This document shows, one piece after another, positions 37,475 through 47,094 of a stretch of DNA of 64,000 bases (positions are counted from its first letter, which is position 1; each line of letters starts with the position of its first letter). Both the position numbers and the translations under genes were made by a program. This stretch comes from Pyrinomonadaceae bacterium MAG19_C2-C3 (lineage in GTDB: Bacteria > Acidobacteriota > Blastocatellia > Pyrinomonadales > Pyrinomonadaceae): the NCBI GenBank assembly GCA_024330265.1, contig JANDLT010000012.1, positions 34,373 to 98,372 on the forward strand, in the 5' to 3' direction. A model generated the notes under the pieces. That model was not told the DNA's origin, searched no databases, and saw only the letters and a program-made list of their open reading frames with translations.

Positions 37475-38866
37475 CTAGCCGCTTGTCGTGTACTCGACGG
37501 TTTGATGGCGCAATGCAAGGGCAAACTCGATTGCTCTGCGCGCCGCGACGACTCCCCATCCTTGACGGTCAACCTCGATGTTCGGGACGCGCTCCGCCGT
37601 ATCAATCAAAATTCGTTTGACTTGTTGCGGTGATAGATGCGGGTTGGCTTCGAGCATACAGGCGATGATTGACGAGACAATCGGAGCGGCGAACGATGTG
37701 CCGTCAACGTATTTATAATCCTCTGTGATGACCGAGCCTTCATGCAGTTTGATGGTGATGAGTTGACGCAAAAGCGGAGTGGGAAATTGGCGGGCGTTGA
37801 ATAAATCGGCGTCCGTGTCGGCGTGTGCTTCGATGATTGATGCGAGTCGGTTATCGGGGGCGTGGTCAAGCATCGTGTAGAGTTCGGCTTCTTCGGCGGT
37901 CGGCGTGCGCGGCAAAATCGGTGCGGGAACCCAGATGCCCGGAGCGATGACTTCCGGCTTTTGCAACCCGTCGAACGTCGGACCATAAGACGAACGATAC
38001 ATGCCGCGCCTCGCACGGTCGAGCGAGTTCTGGTCATCAAGCCCGCCGACCGCGATGCACGACGGCGCACTCGCGGGCGGAAGCACCGGATGACCCGGCG
38101 CGAGTCCGGCATTGCCGACGGCACAGACGACAATCAGACCTTCACGCACGGCGCGTTCGACTGTGCGCGCGAGTTTGTTTTTGAGATACGAAGATTCACC
38201 GTCGCCGCCCGCCGAGATGTTGACGATGCGAATGTTGAAGTCATCTTTGTGACCCAAAACCCATTCCAGCCCGCGCGTGATGGATTGTTCGGGAATGCGC
38301 CCGGAGTCGCTAAGTTTGACGAGTACGACGTTCGCATCGGAAGCGATGCCGCGGTAAAAACCTTCGGACAGTGTGCCGTTTCCGGCGGCGACCACCGAAG
38401 TCATCATGCCGTGCCAACTCGCGGGTGAAGGCGTGTCGAGCCGTGCGAGGTCGTTCTTAACAATCGAATGATAAGCGAGAATGCGGTTGCGCGGCGTCGT
38501 CAAATCGGGGTGCGCGTAAAAGCCGGAATCTAAAAACGCGATGGTCACGTTGCGCCCTGTGAAGCGTTCATCGGCGTTCATCCGAAGCGGCGTCGGAAGC
38601 ACACGCCCGCCCTGTTCAAAGATGACGGCGTGTTGTGCAAGTTGCGCGCGTGCGCGTTCAAAGAGTTCGATGCAACGCGGGCAGACTTCCGCGATGAGCG
38701 CACCGGCGGGAGCATTGGCGACGATGATTTCCCCCATCTCCGGCGAGAGACGGGCAAGCGGAACGAGCGGTTGGTCGGATTCGCGGCGGCATTCCTGACA
38801 CTGGCGCGCGTCGGTCGCAACGCTCCCATAATTCGTCGCGGTGTTAATCCCGGTCGTAATCGCCAA
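37475..38866 (-). CDS. S8 (subtilisin) family serine protease with zinc-ribbon-like N-terminus
   Basis: 463 residues from TTG 38866, chosen because GGAGGA lies exactly seven bases upstream; no ATG gives a comparable site. The catalytic triad is Asp113 (IAFLDSGFYAHPD), His152 (SWHGMMTSVVAAG) and Ser391 (DGTSFAAPIVSS), with oxyanion Asn252 (AVGNAGL). There is no signal peptide, so an intracellular protease is suggested. The N-terminal ~70 residues hold two Cys pairs, CQEC (23/26) and CPRC (62/65), which could bind zinc; this is unusual for S8 enzymes. Confidence 0.88.
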   Translation of the reverse strand: MAITTGINTATNYGSVATDARQCQECRRESDQPLVPLARLSPEMGEIIVANAPAGALIAEVCPRCIELFERARAQLAQHAVIFEQGGRVLPTPLRMNADERFTGRNVTIAFLDSGFYAHPDLTTPRNRILAYHSIVKNDLARLDTPSPASWHGMMTSVVAAGNGTLSEGFYRGIASDANVVLVKLSDSGRIPEQSITRGLEWVLGHKDDFNIRIVNISAGGDGESSYLKNKLARTVERAVREGLIVVCAVGNAGLAPGHPVLPPASAPSCIAVGGLDDQNSLDRARRGMYRSSYGPTFDGLQKPEVIAPGIWVPAPILPRTPTAEEAELYTMLDHAPDNRLASIIEAHADTDADLFNARQFPTPLLRQLITIKLHEGSVITEDYKYVDGTSFAAPIVSSIIACMLEANPHLSPQQVKRILIDTAERVPNIEVDRQGWGVVAARRAIEFALALRHQTVEYTTSG

Positions 38867-39085
38867 AATAGATTCCTCCACTAGAACAAGACTTCTTACA
38901 TGATTCAAAGTCACGGGTTGACTACTCAAGTTCAAATCCCGACTTCAACCAAATTTAAGAAAAATTTAACGCCGCGCATCATGGCGCACAGGCTTCGTTT
39001 CGCGCAAGCCATAGTTGATGACGCTTGATGATGCACGTCAATTTGCGTGACGCACGGCGGTGTGTCGTACAATCGAACTCAATCC

Positions 39086-40720
39086 ATGACAAACAAAAAT
39101 TTATACGATGTCGCCGTCGTCGGCGGCGGGCATAACGGGCTGGTCTGCGCGTGCTATCTGGCGAAGGCGGGATTGAAAACCATTGTGCTTGAGCGGCGTC
39201 ACATCGTCGGCGGAGCGGTCTGTACTCAAGACGATTTGATTGAAGGCTATAAGATTGATGTCGGCTCATCGGCGCACATCATGATTCACTTGACGCCCGT
39301 CGTCGCGGAACTTGAGTTAGAGAAATTCGGGCTTGAATACATTGATTGCGACCCGTTCGCGTTCGCACCCGTGAGCGAGACGGAAGCCCTGTATTTCTGG
39401 CGCGATGTGGACAAGACGTGCGAGTCAATCGCCCTGTTTTCACCGCGCGATGCGGAAGCTTATAAGAAATTCGTGCGCGATTGGAAAGCCTTTAACGAAG
39501 GCGTGTTTGAAGCTTTTTTGAAACCGCCGACCGCGCTTAACTTGGGGCGACACATGATTTTCAAACGCCCGAAAGTGAAGCTTAATCCGATGGACATGAC
39601 GCGCCGCGTGTTCTCGTCTTACGGCGCGTTGGCGCATGAGACGTTTGAGCATGAAGGGTTGCGCGCCGCGATGGTGTGGCTGGCGGCGCAGTCGGGTCCG
39701 CCGCCGTCGGCTGCCGCGACCGGAGATTTTTTAGGTTGGCACGCGATGATTCACCGAAGCGGCGTCAAGCGTCCGCGCGGCGGTTCGGGAGCGTTGACGC
39801 AGGCACTCGCCAGATGCCTTGAGCATCACGGTGGCGAGATTCGTTTGTCTTCGGAAGTCGAACGCATCAACGTCAAAAGCAATCGTGTGACAAGCATTGA
39901 GGTCAAAGACGGTGAGACGATTGAGGCGCGGCGTGTTGTCTCGAACGCGCATGTTCAGACAACGTTTTTGAAGTTGATAGGTGAAGGAAATCTGCCGGGC
40001 GATTTGGCGAAGCGCGTGCGCGACGTGCGCGTCGGCAATGGCTTCGGGATGGTCGTGCGGTGCGCGATGAATCAACTTCCCGATTACACGGTCGCCCCTT
40101 CGGGCGGACGCGCGGCGGCATGTCATCGAGGGTTACAGTTGTTGTGTCCTTCGATTGAGTATCTCGAACATGCCTACGCGGATTTTTCAAAAGGCGTTCC
40201 GAGCGAGCATCCGGCGGCATTGGCGATGACGTTTTCGGCGGTTGATTCGACCATTGCCCCGCAAGGGAAACACACGCTTTTTATATGGGGGCAATACTTT
40301 CCTTATCAACTTTCAAACGGCGAAACATGGGACGCGATTGCGAATCGTGAAGCCGATAAGTTGATTGACGTGGTGAACCGTTACGCCCCGAACACGCGCG
40401 ATGCGGTGATTGAAAAGTACGTCCAAACGCCTTTGTCTTTAGAGCGCGATTTGGGACTTTTGCGCGGCAACGTGATGCACGTCGAGATGAATCTTGACCA
40501 GATGTTTCTGTTTCGCCCGCTGCCGGAACTCTCGACTTACCGCACGCCGTTTGAAAATCTTTTCTTAACCGGAGCCTCGACGCATCCGGGCGGCGGCGTC
40601 TTCGCGGCATCGGGCAGAAACACGGCGCACGTTGTCCTCGCGGACGTGCGCGGCGGCTTCGGCAAATGGCTGAGAAGCAAAGTTGAAAGTCGAAAATCGA
40701 AAGTCGAAAAGCCGAAGTGA
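39086..40720 (+). CDS. FAD-dependent phytoene-desaturase-like oxidoreductase (PYROXD2-like)
   Basis: 544 residues. The N-terminal FAD motif DVAVVGGGHNGLVCACYLAKAG is followed by LERRHIVGGAVCT. The C-terminal FAD segment LFLTGASTHPGGGVFAASGRNTAH is the typical closing motif. The overall pattern is that of the PYROXD2/'NAD(P)/FAD-dependent oxidoreductase' branch of the CrtI superfamily; no carotenoid genes are nearby, so a carotenoid role is not implied. ATG 39086 is preferred over upstream in-frame codons. The end KVESRKSKVEKPK is translated from a GAAAGTC heptamer array. Confidence 0.85.
   Translation: MTNKNLYDVAVVGGGHNGLVCACYLAKAGLKTIVLERRHIVGGAVCTQDDLIEGYKIDVGSSAHIMIHLTPVVAELELEKFGLEYIDCDPFAFAPVSETEALYFWRDVDKTCESIALFSPRDAEAYKKFVRDWKAFNEGVFEAFLKPPTALNLGRHMIFKRPKVKLNPMDMTRRVFSSYGALAHETFEHEGLRAAMVWLAAQSGPPPSAAATGDFLGWHAMIHRSGVKRPRGGSGALTQALARCLEHHGGEIRLSSEVERINVKSNRVTSIEVKDGETIEARRVVSNAHVQTTFLKLIGEGNLPGDLAKRVRDVRVGNGFGMVVRCAMNQLPDYTVAPSGGRAAACHRGLQLLCPSIEYLEHAYADFSKGVPSEHPAALAMTFSAVDSTIAPQGKHTLFIWGQYFPYQLSNGETWDAIANREADKLIDVVNRYAPNTRDAVIEKYVQTPLSLERDLGLLRGNVMHVEMNLDQMFLFRPLPELSTYRTPFENLFLTGASTHPGGGVFAASGRNTAHVVLADVRGGFGKWLRSKVESRKSKVEKPK
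40678..40717. repeat. GAAAGTC heptamer array inside a CDS end
   Basis: Words GAAAGTC, GAAAATC, GAAAGTC, GAAAAGC in tandem form the last codons of the oxidoreductase gene. There is no inverted partner close by; a lone reverse fragment (ACTTTCGACTTCCGACTTT) is at about 41831-41851. Confidence 0.75.
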
Positions 40721-40762
40721 ACTGCCGCTCAAATCTGAGCAGCCTGTTCTCTAATCGCAGTT

Positions 40763-41056
40763 CTAACTTTTTCCGCTCTCGCGCTTCATTGCGGTTTGTC
40801 GGGCGCGCTTAACGAGCAAGCGGATACCGAACAACATGACCGCGACTAAGAAAGAGGCGACAGCTAGGACGCCGTAACCGACAACGCTTTGCTCATGATA
40901 GTTGACCACGCCGTCAAAGTAGTTGCCTTCGCTGTTGTAGGGAAGCGTGCTGCGCTGCGCCGCAAGGGTGAGAAAGATTAGACCGACACCGGCAAAAAGG
41001 GCGGCAAAAAGGGTAGTGAACCATAATAGCAACTTCGATGTAAGTGACTGACTCAT
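40763..41056 (-). CDS. small membrane protein
   Basis: 97 residues from ATG 41056. Two membrane segments: LLLWFTTLFAALFAGVGLIFLTL (about 9-31) and VVGYGVLAVASFLVAVMLFGI (about 59-79). Between them is a polar loop (QRSTLPYNSEGNYFDGVVNY), and the C-terminus is basic. Unrecognised. The frame extends upstream into an attC-like sequence, so the longer reading is unlikely. Confidence 0.6.
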   Translation of the reverse strand: MSQSLTSKLLLWFTTLFAALFAGVGLIFLTLAAQRSTLPYNSEGNYFDGVVNYHEQSVVGYGVLAVASFLVAVMLFGIRLLVKRARQTAMKRESGKS

Positions 41057-41088
41057 GCCTTTGCGTTCTTTGATGTAGGGCGGCGAAG

Positions 41089-41160
41089 CTGACGTAGGGC
41101 GAAGCTGAACCACGCAAGCCGAGAATAACCGACGCAACGCGATAAGAAAGTCGCTGTTTC
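41089..41160 (-). repeat. degenerate attC-like sequence
   Basis: Read on the minus strand, 41160-41142 (GAAACAGCGACTTTCTTAT) is identical to 55158-55176 in the intact cassette attC. The similarity continues loosely to TTCGCCC.ACGTC (41103-41091 against 55216-55227). The left-hand pairing arm and a clear GTTRRRY end are not seen, so this is at best a decayed or rearranged attC. It lies just downstream of the AT-rich gene at 41214-41672, where a cassette attC would be expected. Confidence 0.5.
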
Positions 41161-41213
41161 AATAGCACTTCAAACGGCATTGCTGATTTAGCCGTTATTT
41201 TCACCACGCCTTC

Positions 41214-41672
41214 TTACACCTTTTGCATTTTAGCGTTCAACGGTAGCTTTTCAGCAACCTCTTTTAATCTGAGAGTATCTACTTCGTTTAGAACTCGTAT
41301 CGTCTGAAATGCTTGCGCGTATTTGTGCGTTTGGTCATCAGCAAAATGATTGATAGAAGTTAGCTCGGACAAATAAGGTGTAATCGGTTCTGCGTCCAAA
41401 GAAAAGTATTTGGATTTTTTGTGGTCTGCCTCAATTCGGTATCTTCCATAAATGTGGTCTGGCGGATTCAAAGCCTTTTCCTTAACAATCAAGTGCGCCA
41501 AAAGGTAAATCTCCAAGCCCGATTCTTTCTTTATGCCGCCAACCACAAAAACATCGTCGCCAATCTGGGTGGCTGAATGCAAACGGCTTTGGTTTGAGTT
41601 AAAGGCATAGCTAAAACCGTCAACATTGTCGCTAATGTAATTGTCGTATTTCCAATAAATCAAAATGCTCAA
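41214..41672 (-). CDS. AT-rich gene of unknown function, possible former cassette gene
   Basis: 152 residues from TTG 41672, with GGTGGGG about nine bases upstream. N-terminus ILIYWKYDNYISDNVDGFSY, then IGDDVFVVGG, YLLAHLIVKEKALNPPDHIYGRYRI and ADHKKSKYFSLDAEP. This 'YW..., GD.l.., a.l.v..k..NPP...yG.Y.i..d...s.yf' pattern recurs in uncharacterised proteins sometimes fused to HNH nucleases (from memory). The DNA is visibly AT-richer than its neighbours. No catalytic residues recognised. Confidence 0.55.
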   Translation of the reverse strand: MSILIYWKYDNYISDNVDGFSYAFNSNQSRLHSATQIGDDVFVVGGIKKESGLEIYLLAHLIVKEKALNPPDHIYGRYRIEADHKKSKYFSLDAEPITPYLSELTSINHFADDQTHKYAQAFQTIRVLNEVDTLRLKEVAEKLPLNAKMQKV

Positions 41673-41722
41673 GGATTTTTACCCCACCAAACACGAGAAA
41701 TGAACTAACGTTTATTTACAAA

Positions 41723-41752
41723 TAGACACGCAACACTATTGTTAGGTGTCTA
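41723..41752. other. hairpin upstream of the AT-rich gene
   Basis: TAGACAC (41723-41729) pairs with GTGTCTA (41746-41752); inside, AACA and TGTT can extend the stem. No T-run follows. The minus strand reads ACCTAAC here and GTTAGTT 38 bases later, which resembles attC end boxes, but the spacing is too short for a normal attC. Confidence 0.35.
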
Positions 41753-41903
41753 GTCTTACCAAAGCGCAATGTAACAGTGCTTTGCAGATTGGTAAATAAG
41801 TTTATGTTGGAAGTGAAGGAATCCGAACTTTAACTTTCGACTTCCGACTTTGTTATGATGTTTGCCAAACGAAAAGATAGATTTACGAGGAGAGAAAATC
41901 CGC

Positions 41904-42404
41904 ATGGCACAAGACACAGGTGCGCCGACGACGGTTTCCGATATTTTCCGTCGCGCGCAAGCGATACGCGGTGAGCGCGGGCAGATGTCGTACAGAGATT
42001 TGAGTAAGACGCTTGCCGGTGAATATGACGGGCGGGCGTTTCCGTCTATGCACACGTTGACTATCCCCGAACAGGATAATCGCGCGCCGGAAGAGGATTG
42101 GTCGGCGGGTCTTTCCGTCATCGCGCGAGGGATTCAAATGAAAACTTGGGCGGAAGTGGCAACAGGAATCGTGCTGTGTCTGGAGCAGACCGAAAGTTAT
42201 GAGCGCGAACATGGCAACACGGGGGCGCAAGATACTTGGCATGACCGCTCAATCGGTATCGAAAAATCTTTAAGTGAAGGCGTTAATAAATGGATGCCCG
42301 ATGAATTGATGAAACTTGCCGAAGCCCAAACGGGTGGGGCGCGAGGGCGCGCGATTGCAAGCGAGATTCATTCGCTCCGTAGAGTCAAAGCAGGGAAGAG
42401 TTAA
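41904..42404 (+). CDS. unrecognised 166-residue protein
   Basis: ATG 41904 is fixed by GAGGAGAG nine bases upstream. The protein is soluble with no signal. Its N-terminal part (VSDIFRRAQAIRGERGQMSYRDLSKTLAGEYDGRAFPS) has the look of a small helical, possibly HTH-like, segment; the rest is helical and polar (WHDRSIGIEKSLSEGVNKWM). I do not recognise the family. The stop is followed at once by a GTGGATA array. Confidence 0.6.
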   Translation: MAQDTGAPTTVSDIFRRAQAIRGERGQMSYRDLSKTLAGEYDGRAFPSMHTLTIPEQDNRAPEEDWSAGLSVIARGIQMKTWAEVATGIVLCLEQTESYEREHGNTGAQDTWHDRSIGIEKSLSEGVNKWMPDELMKLAEAQTGGARGRAIASEIHSLRRVKAGKS

Positions 42405-42468
42405 GTGGATAACGGACAGTGGATAGTGGATAGTGAAAAACATTCTTCTTCGCTATCCGTTGTCAACT
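42402..42468. repeat. GTGGATA heptamer array, partial inverted pair
   Basis: AAGTGGATAACGGACAGTGG followed by ATAGTGGATAGTG (42402-42434), then a shorter return GCTATCCGTTGTCAAC (42452-42467). The gene's TAA is the junction base of the array. Confidence 0.75.
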
Positions 42469-42623
42469 ACATTTGCGCGGTGTGCTGTGGAACGGCGCGG
42501 ACGGCGAGAGATACCGGAGTCGGGGCGCATAAGCGCGAAGTGTTAGGGTGAAATGGGGTGAGTGCGGACGTTTGTTTGAAAGCGGCACTCGCCTCTTTAG
42601 TTTTCAAGAGGAGGGAATTACAA

Positions 42624-42815
42624 GTGAAAAGTTGGGATGCGATATTGTGGGCGTTGACGGTAATGGGCGTGGTGCTGGCAGGTATGGGTATGACGAGCGC
42701 GGGATTGCGCGTGCCGCTAATTGGTTTGAGCATCGTGGCGTTTATCGCGGCGTTCGTGTTGGGTGCGCGGCGCACGCGAAGCGAAGTGGATGAGTGGAAG
42801 CGGTATATTCGTTAA
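42624..42815 (+). CDS. small two-span membrane protein
   Basis: 63 residues from GTG 42624. The start is set by the strong site GAGGAGGG eight bases upstream; the open frame before it lacks any site. Two hydrophobic spans (AILWALTVMGVVLAGMGMTSAG and VPLIGLSIVAFIAAFVLGA) are followed by a basic tail RRTRSEVDEWKRYIR. Unrecognised; an inner-membrane microprotein. Confidence 0.65.
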   Translation: MKSWDAILWALTVMGVVLAGMGMTSAGLRVPLIGLSIVAFIAAFVLGARRTRSEVDEWKRYIR

Positions 42816-42981
42816 GCCGGATGGCGGCTTGTACCGGATAAAACGTCGCGGCAATCATCGGCATCTAAATGTTCGTTGAAGGCGAAGTGGAGCGGCGTGT
42901 CGAAAGCAAAGACAAGCCGCTTTTCGCCGCGTCACAAGAAAGCTTTTAAGAAACTTATTAACGGAGATTAGAGAATAGTTT

Positions 42982-45636
42982 ATGGACATCAACCGATTAA
43001 CTGAACGGGCGCAGGACGCACTGCGCGCGGCGCAATCGGAAGCGATGCGCCGCCAAAATCAACAAATTGATGTTGAGCATCTGTTGCTTGCGATGCTCGA
43101 CCAAGACGGCGGGCTTGCCGCTTCGATTTTAGAAAAAGCGGGGATTGATGTGGACGCGGTGCGCCGTCGCACGGAAAGCGAACTCGCCAAAGTGCCGCGT
43201 GTGTCGTCGCCGTCGGGCGGCGTCGGCGACGTGTACGTCACGGGTCGCCTCAACCGTTTGTTCGTGCAAGCCGAAGATGAAGCGAAAGCCCTGAAAGATG
43301 ATTACGTCTCGATAGAGCATTTCTTGCTTGTCATCGTCGCAGACAAGGAAGGCGCGGGCGGTGCGGCGGCGCGTGTGTTGACTGAAGCGGGTTTGACGCG
43401 AGAGAAACTACAAGCCGCACTCAAGCAGGTGCGTGGGGCGCAGCGTGTCACGACGCAGAACCCGGAAGCGACTTATGAATCGCTGGAGAAGTACGGGCGC
43501 GATTTAACGAAAGCGGCGGCGGCGGGCAAGCTTGACCCCGTAATCGGGCGCGACGATGAGATACGGCGCACGATTCAGGTTCTCTCACGACGCACGAAAA
43601 ATAATCCTGTTTTGATTGGCGAACCGGGCGTCGGCAAGACCGCGATTGTCGAAGGCTTGGCACAGCGCATCATTCGCGGCGACGTGCCGGAAAGCTTGAA
43701 AGAGAAGCGCGTGGTGTCTCTGGATATGGGCGCGCTCATCGCGGGGGCGAAGTATCGCGGTGAATTTGAGGAGCGTCTGAAAGCCGTTCTGAAAGAAGTT
43801 CAAGAAGCGCAAGGGCAAATCATCCTGTTCATTGACGAGCTTCACACGGTCGTCGGTGCGGGCAAAGCCGAAGGTTCGATGGATGCCGGAAACTTGCTGA
43901 AACCGATGCTCGCTCGCGGTGAATTGAATTGCATAGGGGCGACGACGCTGGATGAGTACCGTCAACATATCGAAAAGGACGCCGCCCTTGAGCGTCGCTT
44001 CCAACCCGTGTTGGTTGACCAACCGAGCGTCGAAGATACGATTTCGATTTTGCGCGGGCTTCGTGAAAGATACGAAGTTCATCACGGCGTGCGTATCAAA
44101 GACAGCGCGTTGGTCGCGGCGGCGGTGTTGTCGAATCGTTATATCTCCGACCGTTTTCTGCCGGACAAAGCGATTGACCTTGTGGATGAATCGGCGGCGC
44201 GTTTGCGAACCGAAATCGAAAGCGTCCCGGTCGAGTTGGACGAAGTTCAACGCCGCGTGATGCAACTCGGCATTGAGCGTGAAGCCTTAAAGAAGGAGAC
44301 GGACGACGCATCGAAAAACCGTCTCGCGCGACTTGAAAAAGAACTCGCGGACGCGAAGGCACGCGCCGACGCGCTTCAGGCTCAATGGCAAGTTGAGCGC
44401 GAAGCCGTCACGCGCTTGAAAACTCTGCGCGAAGAAATCGAACGCACGCGCGTCGAGATTGAACAGGCGGAGCGCGTCTATGATTTGAACAAAGCGGCGG
44501 AACTTCGTTACGGCACACTCGCGCAACTCGAACGCGATTTGAAGGAAGCCGAATCGGACGTGACGAAAGAGTACGCGGGGACGCGGCTCATCAAAGAAGA
44601 GGTTGATGAGGAAGACATCGCCGAAGTCGTGGCGCGTTGGACGGGCGTTCCGGTGACGAAATTGTTGGAAGGCGAAATCGAAAAACTGCTTCACCTCGAA
44701 GAACAATTGCATGTCCGCGTGATTGGACAGGATGAAGCCGTCGAAGCTGTTTCCGATGCCGTGATTCGCGCCCGCTCAGGTCTCAAAGACCCGAATCGTC
44801 CGATAGGTTCGTTCATCTTTTTGGGTCCGACGGGAGTGGGGAAAACCGAACTCGCACGCGCCCTCGCGGAGTTTATGTTTGACGACGAAGCGGCGATGAT
44901 TCGCATAGATATGTCGGAGTACATGGAGAAGCACGCGGTCGCGCGTCTCATCGGCGCGCCGCCGGGATACATCGGTTATGAGGAAGGCGGACAACTGACG
45001 GAAGCCGTGCGCCGGCGCCCTTATTCCGTCGTGCTGTTCGATGAGATTGAGAAGGCGCACGCCGACGTGTTCAACGTCTTCTTGCAGATTCTCGATGACG
45101 GACGTTTGACCGATTCACAAGGGCGCGTCGTGGACTTCAAAAATACGATTGTGATTATGACTTCAAACATCGGCTCGCATACGATTTTGGAGTACGGCGG
45201 CTCGAACGAGACGGCGGATTACGAAGAAATGAAGGAAGCTGTGTTGGGCGAATTACGGCTTCATTTCCGCCCGGAATTTTTGAATCGCGTAGATGAAACG
45301 GTCGTCTTTCATTCGTTGACAGAAGCCGACTTGAAGCGCATTCTCTTGGTTCAACTCGAACGTCTGCGCGGTCGTTTGACTGAACGCCGTATCACTCTGG
45401 AATTGACGGACGAAGCCGCGACGCATCTCGCACGCGCGGGCTACGACCCGGTTTATGGCGCGCGTCCCTTAAAGCGGGCGATTCAGAAAGAACTCGAAAC
45501 GCCCATCGGTCGGCGCATCCTCGCGGGCGAAATCCGCGACGGGCAAAACGTCGAAGTTGATTGGCGTGACGGGCATTTGACGTTCACGCCCGTGACAAAT
45601 AACCTGACGGCGGAAGCAAGCCAAGCCGTCGCTTAA
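42982..45636 (+). CDS. clpB: ATP-dependent disaggregase ClpB
   Basis: 884 residues, normal for ClpB. N-terminal Clp repeat domain (1-150), AAA-1 with Walker A GEPGVGKT (213-220) and [15 protein letters not shown], a long middle coiled coil (about 410-530, typical of ClpB rather than ClpA/C), AAA-2 with GPTGVGKT (615-622), and a C-terminal domain with [15 protein letters not shown]. It rescues aggregated proteins with DnaK. No CIRCE (inverted TTAGCACTC) or other heat-shock operator was seen in the 166 bp upstream. Confidence 0.97.
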   Translation: MDINRLTERAQDALRAAQSEAMRRQNQQIDVEHLLLAMLDQDGGLAASILEKAGIDVDAVRRRTESELAKVPRVSSPSGGVGDVYVTGRLNRLFVQAEDEAKALKDDYVSIEHFLLVIVADKEGAGGAAARVLTEAGLTREKLQAALKQVRGAQRVTTQNPEATYESLEKYGRDLTKAAAAGKLDPVIGRDDEIRRTIQVLSRRTKNNPVLIGEPGVGKTAIVEGLAQRIIRGDVPESLKEKRVVSLDMGALIAGAKYRGEFEERLKAVLKEVQEAQGQIILFIDELHTVVGAGKAEGSMDAGNLLKPMLARGELNCIGATTLDEYRQHIEKDAALERRFQPVLVDQPSVEDTISILRGLRERYEVHHGVRIKDSALVAAAVLSNRYISDRFLPDKAIDLVDESAARLRTEIESVPVELDEVQRRVMQLGIEREALKKETDDASKNRLARLEKELADAKARADALQAQWQVEREAVTRLKTLREEIERTRVEIEQAERVYDLNKAAELRYGTLAQLERDLKEAESDVTKEYAGTRLIKEEVDEEDIAEVVARWTGVPVTKLLEGEIEKLLHLEEQLHVRVIGQDEAVEAVSDAVIRARSGLKDPNRPIGSFIFLGPTGVGKTELARALAEFMFDDEAAMIRIDMSEYMEKHAVARLIGAPPGYIGYEEGGQLTEAVRRRPYSVVLFDEIEKAHADVFNVFLQILDDGRLTDSQGRVVDFKNTIVIMTSNIGSHTILEYGGSNETADYEEMKEAVLGELRLHFRPEFLNRVDETVVFHSLTEADLKRILLVQLERLRGRLTERRITLELTDEAATHLARAGYDPVYGARPLKRAIQKELETPIGRRILAGEIRDGQNVEVDWRDGHLTFTPVTNNLTAEASQAVA

Positions 45637-45735
45637 CCGAAACGAAGATGCTTCGGCTTTAACAAAGCATCCGAGTAAAGTATGAGCGTCCGACGAGACG
45701 TTTCGTGATTAAAGTCTGAACCGCAACATCGTAGG

Positions 45736-45788
45736 TGGAGTTTGGGGACACGCGCCGCTAGAAAAAGCGCATGAGTCTCCGAACTCCA
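45736..45788. promoter_or_regulatory. long imperfect hairpin in the leader of the DHH gene
   Basis: TGGAGTTTGGGGAC..GCGC (from 45736) pairs with GCGCATGAGTCTCCGAACTCCA (ending 45788) with a few mismatches. The stem contains the ATG at 45771, which would be hidden; this argues for the later start at 45870. It could also be an attenuator, but no T-run follows. Confidence 0.4.
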
Positions 45789-45869
45789 TCTTTATCTTTT
45801 TACCGGCACAAAACTTTTGCCCTCTTGACCTTCTTCGGCGCGCTTCATGGTCAAAGCACGCCGCAAATT

Positions 45870-47087
45870 ATGGACATCCGCGAACGAAATAAAACCCGCG
45901 ACGGCATCCCCGCCCAAGCCGCCCAAGTCACCAACGCCGGACGCACCGCGACCGCCGTTTTGGAAGCCAACGGAACGGGCGAAAGCTATGCATCAAAGCC
46001 CGAAGAACTCGCGCGCATCCTCGAAGCCAGACGCGGCGAACGCCACTGCATCGTGCTTCAAAGTTTTCCCGACCCCGATGCGATCTCTTCCGCCCTCGCA
46101 CATAAACTAATCGCGTCGCGCTTCGACATTGAATGCGACATCGGATACGACGGCATCGTGTCGCACCATGAAAACATCGCCCTCATCGAACTGCTCGATA
46201 TTGACTTGACGCGCATCTGCGAACGCGACGAACTGAAGCAATATAGCGGCAGCGTGTTCGTTGACAATCAAGGCACAACGTCGGGCTTGACCGATAGACT
46301 CACGGAAGCGAAAGTTCCGGTCGTCGCCATCGTTGACCATCACGAACTGCAAAACATTTTACAAGCCGAGTTCACAGACATTCGTGACGCTTCCGCGACC
46401 GCGACGATTTACGCGCAATACTTGCAAGCCCTCGCGCCGCTTGAATACGGCAACTCGGAACATACGCGATTGGCGACCGCGCTGATGCACGGCATACGTT
46501 CCGAAACACTCGGTCTGTCGCGCGCCCAACCCGCCGACTACTTGGCGACCGGATACCTTGCGGAGTTTGTTGACCAGACGACGCTCGATTCAATTCTCTC
46601 GGTCGAGCGTTCGCGCAAGTCAATGGATGTCATCAAGTCGGCACTTGAGATGCGCGAGATGCGCGAAAACTATTCGGTGTCGGGCGTCGGCTATGTGCGT
46701 TATGAAGACCGCGACGCGATTCCGCAAGCCGCCGATTTTCTCTTAACCGAAGAGAACGTCCACACTGCGATTGTCTATGGCATCGTCCGCAAACCGGGCG
46801 AACGCGAAATGATTATCGGCAGCCTTCGCACACGCAAACCGACTTTGAACCCGGACGCCTTTATCAAAGAAGCGTTGGGCGCAAATGAAAAGGGACGCTT
46901 CTACGGCGGCGGGCGGCGCGAAGCGGGCGGCTTCGAGATTCCCGTAGGCTTCCTCGCCGGAACGTTCGACGATGAATTTATGCGCCGCAAATGGAAATTG
47001 TACGACGCGCAAATCAAGCGTCGTCTGTGGACGAAAATCGGGGTTCACGAAGCCACGGAAATCGCGGACGCGGAAGTCGAAGAATAA
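45870..47087 (+). CDS. DHH-family phosphoesterase (NrnA-like)
   Basis: 405 residues. DHH domain: VLQSFPDPDAISSALAHK (first metal motif, DPD), SVFVDNQGTTS, and the eponymous IVDHHELQN. The C-terminal DHHA1 domain ends GRFYGGGRREAGGFEIPVGF (GG-x-R-x-x-G). Members cleave short oligonucleotides and 3'-phosphoadenosine phosphate. It is longer than Bacillus NrnA (~310 residues) because of extra sequence at both ends. The frame opens at ATG 45771, but that codon lies in a hairpin and the extra N-terminus is unlike the family, so 45870 is preferred. Confidence 0.82.
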   Translation: MDIRERNKTRDGIPAQAAQVTNAGRTATAVLEANGTGESYASKPEELARILEARRGERHCIVLQSFPDPDAISSALAHKLIASRFDIECDIGYDGIVSHHENIALIELLDIDLTRICERDELKQYSGSVFVDNQGTTSGLTDRLTEAKVPVVAIVDHHELQNILQAEFTDIRDASATATIYAQYLQALAPLEYGNSEHTRLATALMHGIRSETLGLSRAQPADYLATGYLAEFVDQTTLDSILSVERSRKSMDVIKSALEMREMRENYSVSGVGYVRYEDRDAIPQAADFLLTEENVHTAIVYGIVRKPGEREMIIGSLRTRKPTLNPDAFIKEALGANEKGRFYGGGRREAGGFEIPVGFLAGTFDDEFMRRKWKLYDAQIKRRLWTKIGVHEATEIADAEVEE

Positions 47088-47094
47088 TTTTAAG

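Noticed and set aside
38928..38945. tRNA T-loop-like GTTCAAATCCC
   Set aside because: The flanking five-base stems do not pair, and no acceptor, D or anticodon arms fit on either strand. No tRNA was found in the window.
42820..42981. CIRCE or similar heat-shock operator before clpB
   Set aside because: No inverted TTAGCACTC/GAGTGCTAA or close variant is present.
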